Source: Pseudarthrobacter oxydans
GTDB lineage: Bacteria; Actinomycetota; Actinomycetes; Actinomycetales; Micrococcaceae
Length of the DNA: 64,000 nt
Reading direction: 5' to 3'
Assembly (NCBI RefSeq): GCF_030812335.1
Contig: NZ_JAUSSN010000006.1
Coordinates: 186,001 to 250,000, forward strand
The notes below the pieces were generated by a model. The model did not search any database. It was not told the DNA's origin and was given only the letters and a program-made list of their open reading frames with translations. Shown in pieces: positions 16,304 through 24,564 of the stretch. Every line of letters begins with the position of its first letter. Position 1 is the first letter of the stretch. The translations under genes were made by a program, and so were the position numbers.

Positions 16304-17796
16304 GCCAGACGTCTGATTCTTGTCTTGATACGTGGATGGGCCGGGAGGCGCTCGCCGAGGCCATGATCCCGGTGATCGGCCGGCTGTACCGCGAGAACAA
16401 CGTGGTCACGTCCATCCACGGCCGCAGCCTGATCAACAAGTCCACCATGAACATCCTCAAGGCACACCGTTTCGCCCGCCGGATGAGCAAGGAAGAACTG
16501 CGTCTCGAAGAGACCGCCCCGCTGCTGGATGCGCTGACCAAACTGGAGCTTGGCGCCGCAGCCATCGACATTGCGCGCCTCACCGAGAAGTACCGCGTCG
16601 AAGGCGACGGCGCCACGCTGGACGAGTTCCTCCGCAAGGAACTCGCCGAGATTGTCGGCAAGCGCGGCGGCGACGACCGCACGAGCACCGACGTCGTGCT
16701 CTACGGCTTCGGCCGCATCGGCCGGCTCCTGGCCCGCCTCCTGATCGAAAAGGCAGGCGGCGGGCACGGCCTGCGCCTGCGCGCCATCGTGGTCCGCCGC
16801 GGTTCGGACAACGACCTCACCAAGCGGGCCAGCCTGCTGCGCCGCGACTCGGTCCACGGCTCGTTCGAAGGCACCATCAAGCTGGACCTCGAGAACGACA
16901 CCATCACCGCCAACGGCGTCCAGATCCAGGTCATCTACTCGGACAACCCCGCCACGGTCGACTACACCGCCTACGGCATCCACGACGCCCTCGTTGTCGA
17001 CAACACGGGACGCTGGCGCGACGCCGAGGGTCTGTCCCAGCACCTGAAGAGCAAGGGCGTTGCCCGGGTGCTGCTCACCGCCCCGGGCAAGGGCGACCTG
17101 AAGAACATCGTGCACGGCATCAACCACGGCACCATCACCGACTCGGACACGATCGTCTCTGCGGCCTCCTGCACAACCAACGCCATCACCCCGGTGCTCA
17201 AGGCGATCAACGACCGCTACGGCGTCGTGCACGGCCACGTCGAGACGGTCCACTCCTTCACCAACGACCAGAACCTGATCGACAACTTCCACAAGGGTGA
17301 CCGCCGCGGCCGCTCCGCCGCGCTGAACATGGTCATCACCGAGACCGGTGCCGCCAAGGCCGTGGCCAAGGCCCTGCCGGAACTGCTCGGCAAGCTCACC
17401 GGCAGCTCCATCCGCGTCCCCACCCCGGACGTGTCCCTGGCCATCCTGAACCTGAGCCTGGAAAACGGCACCACCAAGGACGAGGTCAACGACTACCTGC
17501 GGGAAATGTCGCTGCACTCGGAACTGCGCAAGCAGGTCGACTACATCGATTCGCCCGAGGTTGTCTCCACGGACTTCGTCGGCTCGCGCCGTGCAGGGAT
17601 TGTCGACGGGCTGGCCACGATCTCCAACGACAAGAACCTCGTCCTCTACGTCTGGTACGACAACGAGTTCGGCTACAGCTGCCAGGTGGTCCGCGTGATG
17701 GAGGAAATGGCCGGCGTGAACCCGCCGTCGTTCCCCGCCAAGGACGCAGCCGCAACCCTGGAGGCAGCCGGCCTGCCCGTCGAGGTCACGGCCTGA
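16300..17796 (+). CDS. Glyceraldehyde-3-phosphate dehydrogenase, long GapB type
   Basis: A 498-residue GAPDH with an N-terminal extension of about 125 residues before the NAD(P)-binding domain (GFGRIGRLLARLL). The catalytic Cys is C291 in SAASCTTNAITPV, and the catalytic His is expected downstream in the ENGTTKDEVNDY half. This long form corresponds to Corynebacterium GapB, an NADP-accepting enzyme used in gluconeogenesis; that role is inferred here. GTG 16300 has AGGAAGG (16286-16292). The leader carries a terminator-like hairpin, a palindrome and a possible coupled ORF, suggesting regulation. An inverted repeat follows at 17821. Confidence 0.9.
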   Translation: MSQTSDSCLDTWMGREALAEAMIPVIGRLYRENNVVTSIHGRSLINKSTMNILKAHRFARRMSKEELRLEETAPLLDALTKLELGAAAIDIARLTEKYRVEGDGATLDEFLRKELAEIVGKRGGDDRTSTDVVLYGFGRIGRLLARLLIEKAGGGHGLRLRAIVVRRGSDNDLTKRASLLRRDSVHGSFEGTIKLDLENDTITANGVQIQVIYSDNPATVDYTAYGIHDALVVDNTGRWRDAEGLSQHLKSKGVARVLLTAPGKGDLKNIVHGINHGTITDSDTIVSAASCTTNAITPVLKAINDRYGVVHGHVETVHSFTNDQNLIDNFHKGDRRGRSAALNMVITETGAAKAVAKALPELLGKLTGSSIRVPTPDVSLAILNLSLENGTTKDEVNDYLREMSLHSELRKQVDYIDSPEVVSTDFVGSRRAGIVDGLATISNDKNLVLYVWYDNEFGYSCQVVRVMEEMAGVNPPSFPAKDAAATLEAAGLPVEVTA

Positions 17797-17820
17797 CGCC
17801 ACCGCCCTGAATCTGTTCCG

Positions 17821-17859
17821 CCTTTCCCGGCCGGTTCCTCTGGAAACGGCCGGGAAAGG
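17821..17859 (+). terminator. Inverted repeat after gapB
   Basis: A perfect 13-bp stem (17821-17833 with 17847-17859) lies 24 bp after the gapB stop. There is no T-tract, so termination strength is uncertain. Confidence 0.55.
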
Positions 17860-17875
17860 GCACCACAATGGTGCC

Positions 17876-18085
17876 ATGGAACAGAACTCGGCTGTGGAGC
17901 ACGAAACCACTCTGGAACACGCCCTGGATGTTGCCCGGCGGAACGCCAAGGAAGCCAAACGGCTTCTCGACGATGCCCGCGCCAAACATGCGGCCGGCGA
18001 TGTCGACGAGGCACGGGTCCGGCAACTCGAATCCCTTTTGGCCCTCGCCAACGAAGACCTGGTGAGGGTGACGAAAGAGAACTAG
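17876..18085 (+). CDS. Small charged coiled-coil protein, unknown
   Basis: A 69-residue open frame rich in Glu, Ala, Arg and Leu, predicted by eye to be almost entirely helical (heptads such as LEHALDVARRNAKEAKRLL and LESLLALANEDL). No cysteine or signal peptide is present. It starts at ATG 17876, 17 bp after the gapB hairpin, and has no convincing ribosome site. The composition is protein-like rather than shadow-like (the antisense frame is poorer), which favours a real gene. I do not recognise a family. Confidence 0.5.
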   Translation: MEQNSAVEHETTLEHALDVARRNAKEAKRLLDDARAKHAAGDVDEARVRQLESLLALANEDLVRVTKEN

Positions 18086-18152
18086 AGCGGCACCCGTCCT
18101 CCACACTGTGGACAACGCCTGCAGCGGCGGAGGCCGGGCCTAGGCTTCAAGG

Positions 18153-18218
18153 GTGGAAAGAAATCGGCCCGCACCGGCCCGCACCGGACCCGGGCTCCCT
18201 GCCCGGGGGCCGTCTTGA
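18153..18218 (+). CDS. Possible 21-residue leader peptide before the HNH nuclease gene
   Basis: A GTG start lies 6 nt after a TAGGCT box (18141-18146), the leaderless layout. The 21-residue frame ends in TGA (18216-18218) overlapping the TTG start (18215-18217) of the next gene. It may serve only to deliver ribosomes to that start. It is short and Pro/Arg-rich, so a chance frame is possible. Confidence 0.3.
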   Translation: MERNRPAPARTGPGLPARGPS

Positions 18219-19018
18219 CGCTCACCTGGCCGGAATTCCGGCGGGAGCGACGGCGGTCCCGCCAGGCATGGGTCCTGCTGGCCGCCGCGGCACTCGCCGT
18301 CGTCGCGGGTCTCGGCTGGTTCTTCACCGCCGGGCAGTTTGCCGTTGCCGAGCCGCCCACAGACGGACCCCGCGAGGCGCCGGTGCTGGCAGCCGGCTGG
18401 ATGAACCCCGTCCCTGCGGTGCGGCCCGTTCCCCGGGGTCCCGCCGCGGCCCTGCTGGACACGCTCCCGGTCAAGGGCCGGGCAGGCCGGGAGGACTACG
18501 ACCGCCGTGCCTTCGGCCAGGCCTGGCTGGACGTGGACCGTAACGGCTGCGACACCCGCAACGACATCCTGCGCCGCGACCTGTCGGGCGCCGAGTTCAC
18601 CGGGGACCCCCGCTGCCAGGTGGCCGGCGGCACCTTCCGGGAACCGTACACCGGCCGCCAGCTCACATTCCGCAGGGGAGCCGGGAGCAGCGTGGACGTG
18701 CAGATCGACCATGTGGTGGCGCTGGGGGATGCCTGGCAGAAGGGCGCCCAGCAGTTGACCGCCGAGCAGCGCGAGTCCCTGGCGAACGACCCGCTGAACC
18801 TGATCGCCGTCGACGGCCCGGCCAACCAGGACAAGAGCGCCTCCGACGCCGCCACCTGGCTTCCCCCGAACAAGGCCTTCCGCTGCCACTACGTCGCCCG
18901 GCAGATCTCTGTCAAGGCCGCCTACCGGCTGTGGGTCACTCCGGCGGAAAAGGACGCCATGCAACGGATCCTCGCCTCCTGTCCGGGGCAGCAGACGGTT
19001 GTCGCGGCTGCCCGGTAG
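18215..19018 (+). CDS. Membrane-anchored or secreted HNH nuclease family protein (DUF1524-like)
   Basis: A 267-residue protein with an Arg-rich cytosolic N-terminus, one hydrophobic segment (about 19-42, VLLAAAALAVVAGLGWFF) and an extracellular nuclease-like domain. The HNH-like core is VQIDHVVALGDAW, then NDPLNLIAVDGPANQDK, with the DH, N and K residues of the DUF1524/GmrSD C-terminal fold. Such proteins are common secreted nucleases in actinobacteria. The TTG start at 18215 has only a weak GGGGG upstream and overlaps the stop of a possible leader peptide; the true start is uncertain. Confidence 0.75.
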   Translation: MTLTWPEFRRERRRSRQAWVLLAAAALAVVAGLGWFFTAGQFAVAEPPTDGPREAPVLAAGWMNPVPAVRPVPRGPAAALLDTLPVKGRAGREDYDRRAFGQAWLDVDRNGCDTRNDILRRDLSGAEFTGDPRCQVAGGTFREPYTGRQLTFRRGAGSSVDVQIDHVVALGDAWQKGAQQLTAEQRESLANDPLNLIAVDGPANQDKSASDAATWLPPNKAFRCHYVARQISVKAAYRLWVTPAEKDAMQRILASCPGQQTVVAAAR

Positions 19019-19049
19019 CCACGCCGGCGGACCGGGTTGGGGGGAGTTC

Positions 19050-19571
19050 CTAGATGACGAGTCTGACGGGGCCGGCGGTTTCCGGGCCGCCGCAGGCCTC
19101 GCTTCCGCCCACCCGGGTCCAGCCCGGTTCCACGTCGCGCTGCGCCAGGACGCTACCGTCTGCGGAGTACGCCCTGATGGTTACCGTTTTCGGGGACCGC
19201 ATCATGAGGCTGACCTGCCAGGTCCGGCCGTCGACCCGCGCCGCCGTGAAGGGGCTGTAGCCCGGCACGGATGGTGTCGGCACAGACCGGGACGGCGCAG
19301 GGGTGACCGCCAGGGTTGTGGCCGGGGCGGTCACAGCGCCCGTGGTGACGGAGGCCTCGGGAGCACGCACCGGGCCATCCGCGCGGACCGAGCAGACGCC
19401 TTCCGCGCAGAACTCCACCAGGCTGACTTTCTCCACGCTGCCGTCGAGGGACACGGTGAGGGTGTTGAACCACGCAATGGCAGGGCAGACGTTGGGTGCG
19501 GAGCCGGAACAGCCCGCGGTGGCCACAGCCAGGAGCAGCGCCGCAATCAGCCCGGCCGGACCCGTCTTCAC
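19050..19571 (-). CDS. Putative lipoprotein of unknown function
   Basis: A 173-residue protein starting at GTG 19571 with a clear lipoprotein signal (MKTGPAGLIAALLLAVATAGC). The mature part has two Cys-containing segments (PNVCPAIAW, VEFCAEGVCSV), a Pro/Ser/Thr linker and a C-terminal beta-rich domain (ARVDGRTWQVSLMM). No family is recognised. The GTG overlaps the TGA of the upstream pfkB gene (GTGA), so the two are translationally coupled even though the products seem unrelated. Confidence 0.7.
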   Translation of the reverse strand: MKTGPAGLIAALLLAVATAGCSGSAPNVCPAIAWFNTLTVSLDGSVEKVSLVEFCAEGVCSVRADGPVRAPEASVTTGAVTAPATTLAVTPAPSRSVPTPSVPGYSPFTAARVDGRTWQVSLMMRSPKTVTIRAYSADGSVLAQRDVEPGWTRVGGSEACGGPETAGPVRLVI

Positions 19572-20548
19572 TGTCCGGTACCCCTGTCCAAGGCCTCGGC
19601 GGTGAGCTGCGCCTCCAGCCGTTCGACGTCCCCGCGGTGGCAGAGCTCGGTGGCCAGCGTCGTCACCGTGGCGCTTCCGGCGGCGACCGCAGCCCGGAGC
19701 GCTTCCCCCAGCGTGCGGCCCTGGGCCAGCCGGAGGACGAACGCGGCGAGGAAGCTGTCGCCGGCTCCGACGGTGCTGGTCACCTTCACCCGGGGCACGG
19801 CCAGCCGCAGAATCCCGGATTTCGAGGCGAGCACGGCACCTTCGCCGCCCAGGGTCAGCGCGACATGTTCCGCGGAGCCGTCCGCGACCAGCGCCGCGGC
19901 CGCCTCGACCTGGCTTTCGGCGCTCTCCAGGATCGTTCCAAAATGCAGCCCGAGCTCCCGCCGGCTCGGCTTCACCAGAAAGACCCCTTCGGCGAGGGCC
20001 TCGGCCAGGGCCGGTCCCGAGGCGTCCACGATGCAGCGCGCATCCTGCTGCCGCGCCAGCCTGGCCACCCGGGCGTAGAAATCCTCCGGGACGCCAGGCG
20101 GCAGGCTTCCGCTGGCCACGACATACCCGCCCGCGGGAACCGAATCCGCCACGAGCGCCAGGCACAAACGCCACTCGGGCTCACTCAGTTCGGGGCCCTG
20201 CAGCACGAAGCGGAACTGCTTGCCCGTCGTCGTCTCATCGACGGTGAAATCCTGACGGGTGCTTCCCTGGATCGGCACGGCCAGGGTGGGGACGCGTTCG
20301 GCTTCGATGAGCCGGCGGTACGCCTCTCCGGTGGGTCCCCCGGCGGTGTAGACCGCCAGGGTCCGGCCGCCGAGGCGCTGGACCACCCGGGACACGTTCA
20401 CACCGCCGCCGCCCGGGTCGAGGCGGCTGGTGCCGCAGCGCAGCTTGTGGCCGCTGATGACCTGCTCAGTCGTGGTGCTGACGTCCAGGGCGGGGTTGAC
20501 GGTAAGCGTGAGGATGGGCTGCATCGGCGTCGGTCGGGGGGCTTCCAT
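19568..20548 (-). CDS. PfkB-type hexose kinase (1-phosphofructokinase family)
   Basis: A 326-residue ribokinase-fold sugar kinase. Motifs are LTVNPALDVST at the N-terminus, RLDPGGGGVNVSRV (PfkB signature 1), and STVGAGDSFLAAFVLRLAQG (signature 2 with the catalytic Asp) near residue 260. The family phosphorylates fructose 1-phosphate, fructose 6-phosphate or tagatose 6-phosphate; context does not decide. ATG 20548 lies 6 nt after a TATGCT box (20555-20560), a leaderless start; ATG 20524 is the alternative. The gene is divergent from ppk2 and overlaps the lipoprotein gene at its end. Confidence 0.85.
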   Translation of the reverse strand: MEAPRPTPMQPILTLTVNPALDVSTTTEQVISGHKLRCGTSRLDPGGGGVNVSRVVQRLGGRTLAVYTAGGPTGEAYRRLIEAERVPTLAVPIQGSTRQDFTVDETTTGKQFRFVLQGPELSEPEWRLCLALVADSVPAGGYVVASGSLPPGVPEDFYARVARLARQQDARCIVDASGPALAEALAEGVFLVKPSRRELGLHFGTILESAESQVEAAAALVADGSAEHVALTLGGEGAVLASKSGILRLAVPRVKVTSTVGAGDSFLAAFVLRLAQGRTLGEALRAAVAAGSATVTTLATELCHRGDVERLEAQLTAEALDRGTGQ

Positions 20549-20684
20549 GGCCCAAGCATAGGAGCCTGAGGTTGCTGGTGTCCCCGGCAGGACGTCCCCT
20601 TGTGCCGCAGTCTCCCGCTCGGCGAGAATGGGCCCGGCAGGACTGGCGACACGAAAGTCCGCCGCAACGAGTGGAACGGGAACC

Positions 20685-21599
20685 ATGGCACATGGCAAGG
20701 ACGGCGCCGGCAAGTCCGGCTCCGGCAAGGACGAAGCCGGCAAGTCCGGCTCCGGCAAGGATAAGTCCGGCCGGAAGGGCGCCAAGGGACGCAAGGGGCG
20801 GTTGCCCCGGAGGGTTTATGAGGCCGAACTCTTCCGGCTCCAGGCCGAACTCGTCGCGCTGCAGGAATGGGTCCGCAGCACGGGGGCGCGTGTGCTGGTG
20901 ATCTTTGAGGGGCGCGACGCCGCCGGCAAGGGCAGCGCGATCAAGCGGCTGACGGAGTACCTGAATCCGCGCGTCGCCCGTATCGTGGCGTTGCCGGCCC
21001 CGACGGACCGGCAGCGCGGTGAATGGTATTTCCAGCGCTACGTGCAGCATCTGCCCGCCGCGGGCGAGATCGTCCTGATGGACCGCTCCTGGTACAACCG
21101 GGCCGGCGTCGAACATGTGATGGGATTCTGCACGCCCGCGGAACACAAGCGCTTTATGGCCCAGTGCCCGGTCTTTGAACGCCTCCTGGTCCAGGACGGC
21201 ATCCTGATGTTCAAGTACTGGTTTTCGATCAGCCACGCGGAACAGGAACGGCGCTTCAAGTCCCGGCTGGATGACCCGATGCGGCAATGGAAACTCTCGC
21301 CGATGGACCGGGAGTCGATCCTGCGCTGGGAGGACTATTCCCGCGCCAAGGACGACATGTTCATGCAGACCGATACTGCCGAATCGCCCTGGTACGTGGT
21401 CGAGGCGGAGGACAAGCGCCGGGCCCGGATCAACATGATCGCCCATATGCTCTCCAGCATCGACTACACGGAGGTCCGGACGGAGCTGGTGACTTTGCCG
21501 GAAAGGCCCAAGGCCGTCAACTACACGCGCCCGCCGCGGGAGTTGTTCCGGTACGTTCCGGATCATGCCTCGATCCTGCAGAAATCCGGCGAGGGGTAG
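20685..21599 (+). CDS. ppk2: Polyphosphate kinase 2
   Basis: A 304-residue PPK2-family enzyme that transfers phosphate between polyphosphate and nucleotides, cytosolic. Walker A is FEGRDAAGKGSAIKRL (about residue 71) and Walker B / lid residues are MDRSWYNRAGVE and the RRFKSRLDDPMRQWKLS segment. The length fits the one-domain class I type. The first 40 residues are a Lys/Gly/Ser repeat tail (GKDxAGKSGSGKD units) not needed for the kinase fold. ATG 20685 is preceded by GGAACGGG. It is divergent from a PfkB kinase. Confidence 0.9.
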   Translation: MAHGKDGAGKSGSGKDEAGKSGSGKDKSGRKGAKGRKGRLPRRVYEAELFRLQAELVALQEWVRSTGARVLVIFEGRDAAGKGSAIKRLTEYLNPRVARIVALPAPTDRQRGEWYFQRYVQHLPAAGEIVLMDRSWYNRAGVEHVMGFCTPAEHKRFMAQCPVFERLLVQDGILMFKYWFSISHAEQERRFKSRLDDPMRQWKLSPMDRESILRWEDYSRAKDDMFMQTDTAESPWYVVEAEDKRRARINMIAHMLSSIDYTEVRTELVTLPERPKAVNYTRPPRELFRYVPDHASILQKSGEG

Positions 21600-21672
21600 T
21601 TGTACGAAACCGGATAGGAATTTTTCGCCCCGGACCGTGCCGCCCGCAGTCCGGGGCGGGTAGGGTACCGGC

Positions 21673-22377
21673 ATGGACATCATCCTCGTTCCCGGATTCT
21701 GGTTGGACGCCTCGTCGTGGGAGGAGGTCACTCCGCCGCTCGCCGACGCCGGGCATCAGGTCCACCCGCTGACCCTGCCCGGGCTGGAGTCGCCGGACGC
21801 GCCGCGCGCCGGCATCGGCCTGCGCACCCACATCGACGCCGTCGTGGCCACGATCGACGCGGTCGATGCCCCGGTGGTCCTGGTGGGCCACTCGGGCGGG
21901 GGTGCCATCATTCACGGCGCCGTCGACGCCCGCCCGGACCGGGTGGTCCGGGCCATCTACGTGGACAGCGGTCCGCTCGGCGAGGGCGGCGTCATCAACG
22001 ACGAGCTCCCGGAGGACGGCGACGACGTGCCGCTCCCGCCCTGGGAGCTGTTCGAGGACGAGGACCTCACCGATCTCAACGATGAGCTGCGGGCCATGTT
22101 CCGGGCGCGCGCCGTCCCGCAGCCGAAGGGCGTGGCCCAGGACCCGCAGCGCCTGCACAACGAGGCCCGCTTCGACGTCCCGGCCACCGTCATCGCCTGC
22201 GAGTTCCCGTCCGCCATGCTGATCGAAATGATCGCGGCCGGGCACCCGTACGTCGCCGAACTCGGGCGGGTCCGCGACGTCGACTACGTGGACCTGCCCA
22301 CCGGGCACTGGCCCCAGTTCACCAGGCCGGTCGAACTGGGGGCGGCGATCCTGGCCGCCGTCGACCGGGAGCCGTAG
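21673..22377 (+). CDS. Alpha/beta hydrolase
   Basis: A 234-residue soluble alpha/beta hydrolase. Seen are VPGFWLDASSWEEV (oxyanion region), the nucleophile elbow VGHSGGGAIIHG (Ser near 77) and a late His in LPTGHWPQFTRP; the acid residue is probably in the DELPEDGDD or VIACEF region. It resembles small esterases of the EstA/salicylate-esterase type; the substrate is unknown. ATG 21673 follows a TAGGGT box (21661-21666) by 6 nt with no ribosome site, so the message is probably leaderless. A short imperfect direct repeat lies just downstream (22379-22424). Confidence 0.85.
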   Translation: MDIILVPGFWLDASSWEEVTPPLADAGHQVHPLTLPGLESPDAPRAGIGLRTHIDAVVATIDAVDAPVVLVGHSGGGAIIHGAVDARPDRVVRAIYVDSGPLGEGGVINDELPEDGDDVPLPPWELFEDEDLTDLNDELRAMFRARAVPQPKGVAQDPQRLHNEARFDVPATVIACEFPSAMLIEMIAAGHPYVAELGRVRDVDYVDLPTGHWPQFTRPVELGAAILAAVDREP

Positions 22378-22427
22378 GCCGGCAGAAGTAGCCCGGGAGA
22401 AGTAACCGGCAGAATTGAGCCCGGACC

Positions 22428-23000
22428 CTAGTGCCCGAAGGGGTCCGGGTCCACGCCCGGCATCCACGTCAGCCCGGGAACGCCCCAGCCGCTCTTCTTG
22501 GCCTGTTTCATGGCCTTGCGGGCATAGCGGTCGATCAGCCGGTTGACGTAGAGCTTGCCGTCGAGGTGGTCGTATTCGTGCTGGATCACCCGGGCAAACC
22601 ATCCTGTCGCCTCGAAATCGACCGGCTTGCCGTCCCCGTCGAAGCCCTGCACCCGGGCCCATTCCGCGCGCTTGAGCGGGTACTGCCCGCCGGGGAAGGA
22701 CAGGCAGCCTTCCTCCTCCTCGTCCGGATCCGGCAGCGCGCCGGAAATCTTGGAGAGGGTCAGCACCGGGTTGACGACGGCGCCGGAGGGCGGGGCGCCG
22801 TCGTCGTTGTCGTATTTGTAGATGAACAGCCGTTTGCCCACCCCGACCTGGGGCGCGGCGAGACCGACGCCGTTGGCGGCGTCGTTGGTCTCGAACATGT
22901 CGGCGATCAGGGTCCGGAGCTCGTCGTCGAAGACTTCAACCTCGGCGGCCCGGCGGTGCAGCACGGGCTCGCCCCAGATCGTGATGGGCAGAACGGTCAT
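22428..23000 (-). CDS. def: Peptide deformylase
   Basis: Removes the formyl group from N-terminal formyl-methionine of new proteins. The 190-residue protein has all three family motifs: GVGLAAPQVG (about residue 45), EEGCLSFPG with the metal Cys, and QHEYDHLDG with the metal His pair and catalytic Glu. A Gly/Asp-rich insertion (KYDNDDGAPP, PDPDEEEEG) is present between motifs. Start ATG 23000 has AGAGGAA upstream. It lies 38 bp after an acyl-CoA dehydrogenase gene on the same strand. Confidence 0.95.
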   Translation of the reverse strand: MTVLPITIWGEPVLHRRAAEVEVFDDELRTLIADMFETNDAANGVGLAAPQVGVGKRLFIYKYDNDDGAPPSGAVVNPVLTLSKISGALPDPDEEEEGCLSFPGGQYPLKRAEWARVQGFDGDGKPVDFEATGWFARVIQHEYDHLDGKLYVNRLIDRYARKAMKQAKKSGWGVPGLTWMPGVDPDPFGH

Positions 23001-23038
23001 GTCAGTGAAGTTCCTCTGGTGCTGTGGTGAACGGCGGG

Positions 23039-24193
23039 TCAGCCGGCGATGGTGCGGCCGACGACGTCGCGCATGATTTCGTTGGTGCCGCCGAAGATGG
23101 TCAGCAGCCGGGCCGCCAGAAAGGCCTGCGCCACGGGGTATTCCAGGATGTAGCCGTAGCCGCCATGCAGCTGGAGGCAGCGGTCCGTGACGGACTTGGC
23201 GCGCTCGGACGCCCACAGCTTGGCGCGGGCGGCGGAGGCGGCGTCGAGCTCTCCGGCGTTGAAGGCCCGGATGGCCTGGTCCACATAGGTCTCGGTGACC
23301 TCGACCTCGGTGAGGATGTCGGCGAGTTCGAAACGGCTGTTCTGGAAGTCGATGACCCGCTCCCCGAAGGCGTTGCGGTCCTTCGTGTAGCTGACGGTCT
23401 CCTCGTAGATGGCGCGGACGACGGCGGAGCTTGCCACCGCGATCGCGAGCCGGCCCTGCGGGAGCTGCTCGGCGGCGTATTGCAGGCCCTTGCCCTCCTC
23501 GCCGACGAGGTCCGCGTGCGGAACCCGGACATCGTCGAAGAACAGTTCCGCGGTGTCCGAGGCCTTGAGGCCCATCTTGTCCAGCTGCTTGCCGGTGTTG
23601 TAGCCCTCGCCCTTGCCGACCATGAACAGGGAGAAGGAGTTGTGGTTCCCGCGGCCGGTGCCGCCGTCGGTGCGGGCCAGGACCAGGGAGGCGTCGCCGG
23701 AGATGCCGTTGCCGATGAAGGTCTTCTGGCCGCTGATCAGCCAGTCGTCGCCGTCGCGCACCGCCTTGGTGCGGATGCCGCGGAGGTCCGAACCCGCGCC
23801 GGGCTCGGTCCAGGCGACCGAGGTGACTGTCTCGCCCGAGACCATGCCGGGAAGCCAGCGGCCTTTGAGGTCGTCGGAGCCGTAGGCCAGCAGGTGGGGG
23901 AGGACCATGTCATCGTGCAGGTGGAAGGCCAGGCCCACCGCGAGGTGGTTGCTCTTGGCGAACTCCTCGTCCAGCACGGCGCGGAAGCGGTAGTCGTTCA
24001 TGCCCATGCCGCCGAATTGCTCCGGAACGGCCAGGCCCAGCAGGCCCTGCTCGCCGGCCGAGGTCCACAGGTCCCGCGACATCATGTGATCCTGGTCCCA
24101 CTGGGCGTAGTGGGGTGCCACGGCGCGCGTGTTGAACTCGGCAGCCATCTCACGGAACATCTCGTGGTCTTCTTCAAAAAGCGTGCGCTTCAC
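23039..24193 (-). CDS. Acyl-CoA dehydrogenase
   Basis: A 384-residue FAD enzyme of fatty-acid or branched-chain acyl-CoA oxidation. Signature 1 is TSVAWTEPGAGSDLRGI and signature 2 is the C-terminal CLQLHGGYGYILEYPVAQ region; FNAGELDAASAARAKLWASE also fits. Start GTG 24193 has GGAAGGA upstream. Resemblance is to long-chain acyl-CoA dehydrogenases of the FadE type; chain-length preference is not readable. It precedes def on the same strand and follows the tRNA-His terminator. Confidence 0.9.
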   Translation of the reverse strand: MKRTLFEEDHEMFREMAAEFNTRAVAPHYAQWDQDHMMSRDLWTSAGEQGLLGLAVPEQFGGMGMNDYRFRAVLDEEFAKSNHLAVGLAFHLHDDMVLPHLLAYGSDDLKGRWLPGMVSGETVTSVAWTEPGAGSDLRGIRTKAVRDGDDWLISGQKTFIGNGISGDASLVLARTDGGTGRGNHNSFSLFMVGKGEGYNTGKQLDKMGLKASDTAELFFDDVRVPHADLVGEEGKGLQYAAEQLPQGRLAIAVASSAVVRAIYEETVSYTKDRNAFGERVIDFQNSRFELADILTEVEVTETYVDQAIRAFNAGELDAASAARAKLWASERAKSVTDRCLQLHGGYGYILEYPVAQAFLAARLLTIFGGTNEIMRDVVGRTIAG

Positions 24194-24232
24194 TGCGGTT
24201 CCTTCCGTTCACGGTTCCATGGACAGACAACA

Positions 24233-24262
24233 AAGGCCGCACCGGATATCCGGTACGGCCTT
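24233..24262 (-). terminator. Terminator after tRNA-His
   Basis: A 13-bp stem with one mismatch (24233-24245 with 24250-24262) and an ATAT loop lies 38 bp downstream of tRNA-His in its direction of transcription and followed by TTTG. Confidence 0.75.
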
Positions 24263-24299
24263 CGTCTAAGGTCGGACAATTACTGCCGTCCTTCATGAG

Positions 24300-24373
24300 G
24301 GTGAGCGACGGGGGTTGAACCCGCGACCTCCTGGACCACAACCAGGCGCTCTGCCAACTGAGCTACGCCCACC
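24300..24373 (-). tRNA. tRNA-His (GTG)
   Basis: A full cloverleaf read on the minus strand. The acceptor stem GTGGGCG pairs with CGCTCAC. The anticodon loop TTGTGGT carries GTG. The T arm is GCGGGTTCAACCCCCGT. A G at the -1 position (24373) faces C73 (24300), the tRNA-His identity pair. The 3' CCA is not encoded. It lies 191 bp downstream of orn. Confidence 0.97.
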
Positions 24374-24564
24374 ATGTGCCCCGCCATGCCTTCCGGCGAA
24401 CCGGCTGGCTGAAAAGGCAACGACAAATAGCTTACCTGCTCTTCGGGGCTGCTTTTGCCACTTTTCGGGTTTTCACCAAAATTTTCCGCAAACGTGGCGC
24501 AGATTACTCCCGCGGTCCGGCCGCCGGGCCGGCTGCGGGGTCAGCCGCGAGGTCAGCACAGGCG

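Noticed and set aside
22379..22424. Imperfect direct repeat after the hydrolase gene (CCGGCAGAA...GCCCGG twice)
   Set aside because: Only two diverged copies of about 19 bp in a 50-bp gap; no function or mobility is suggested.
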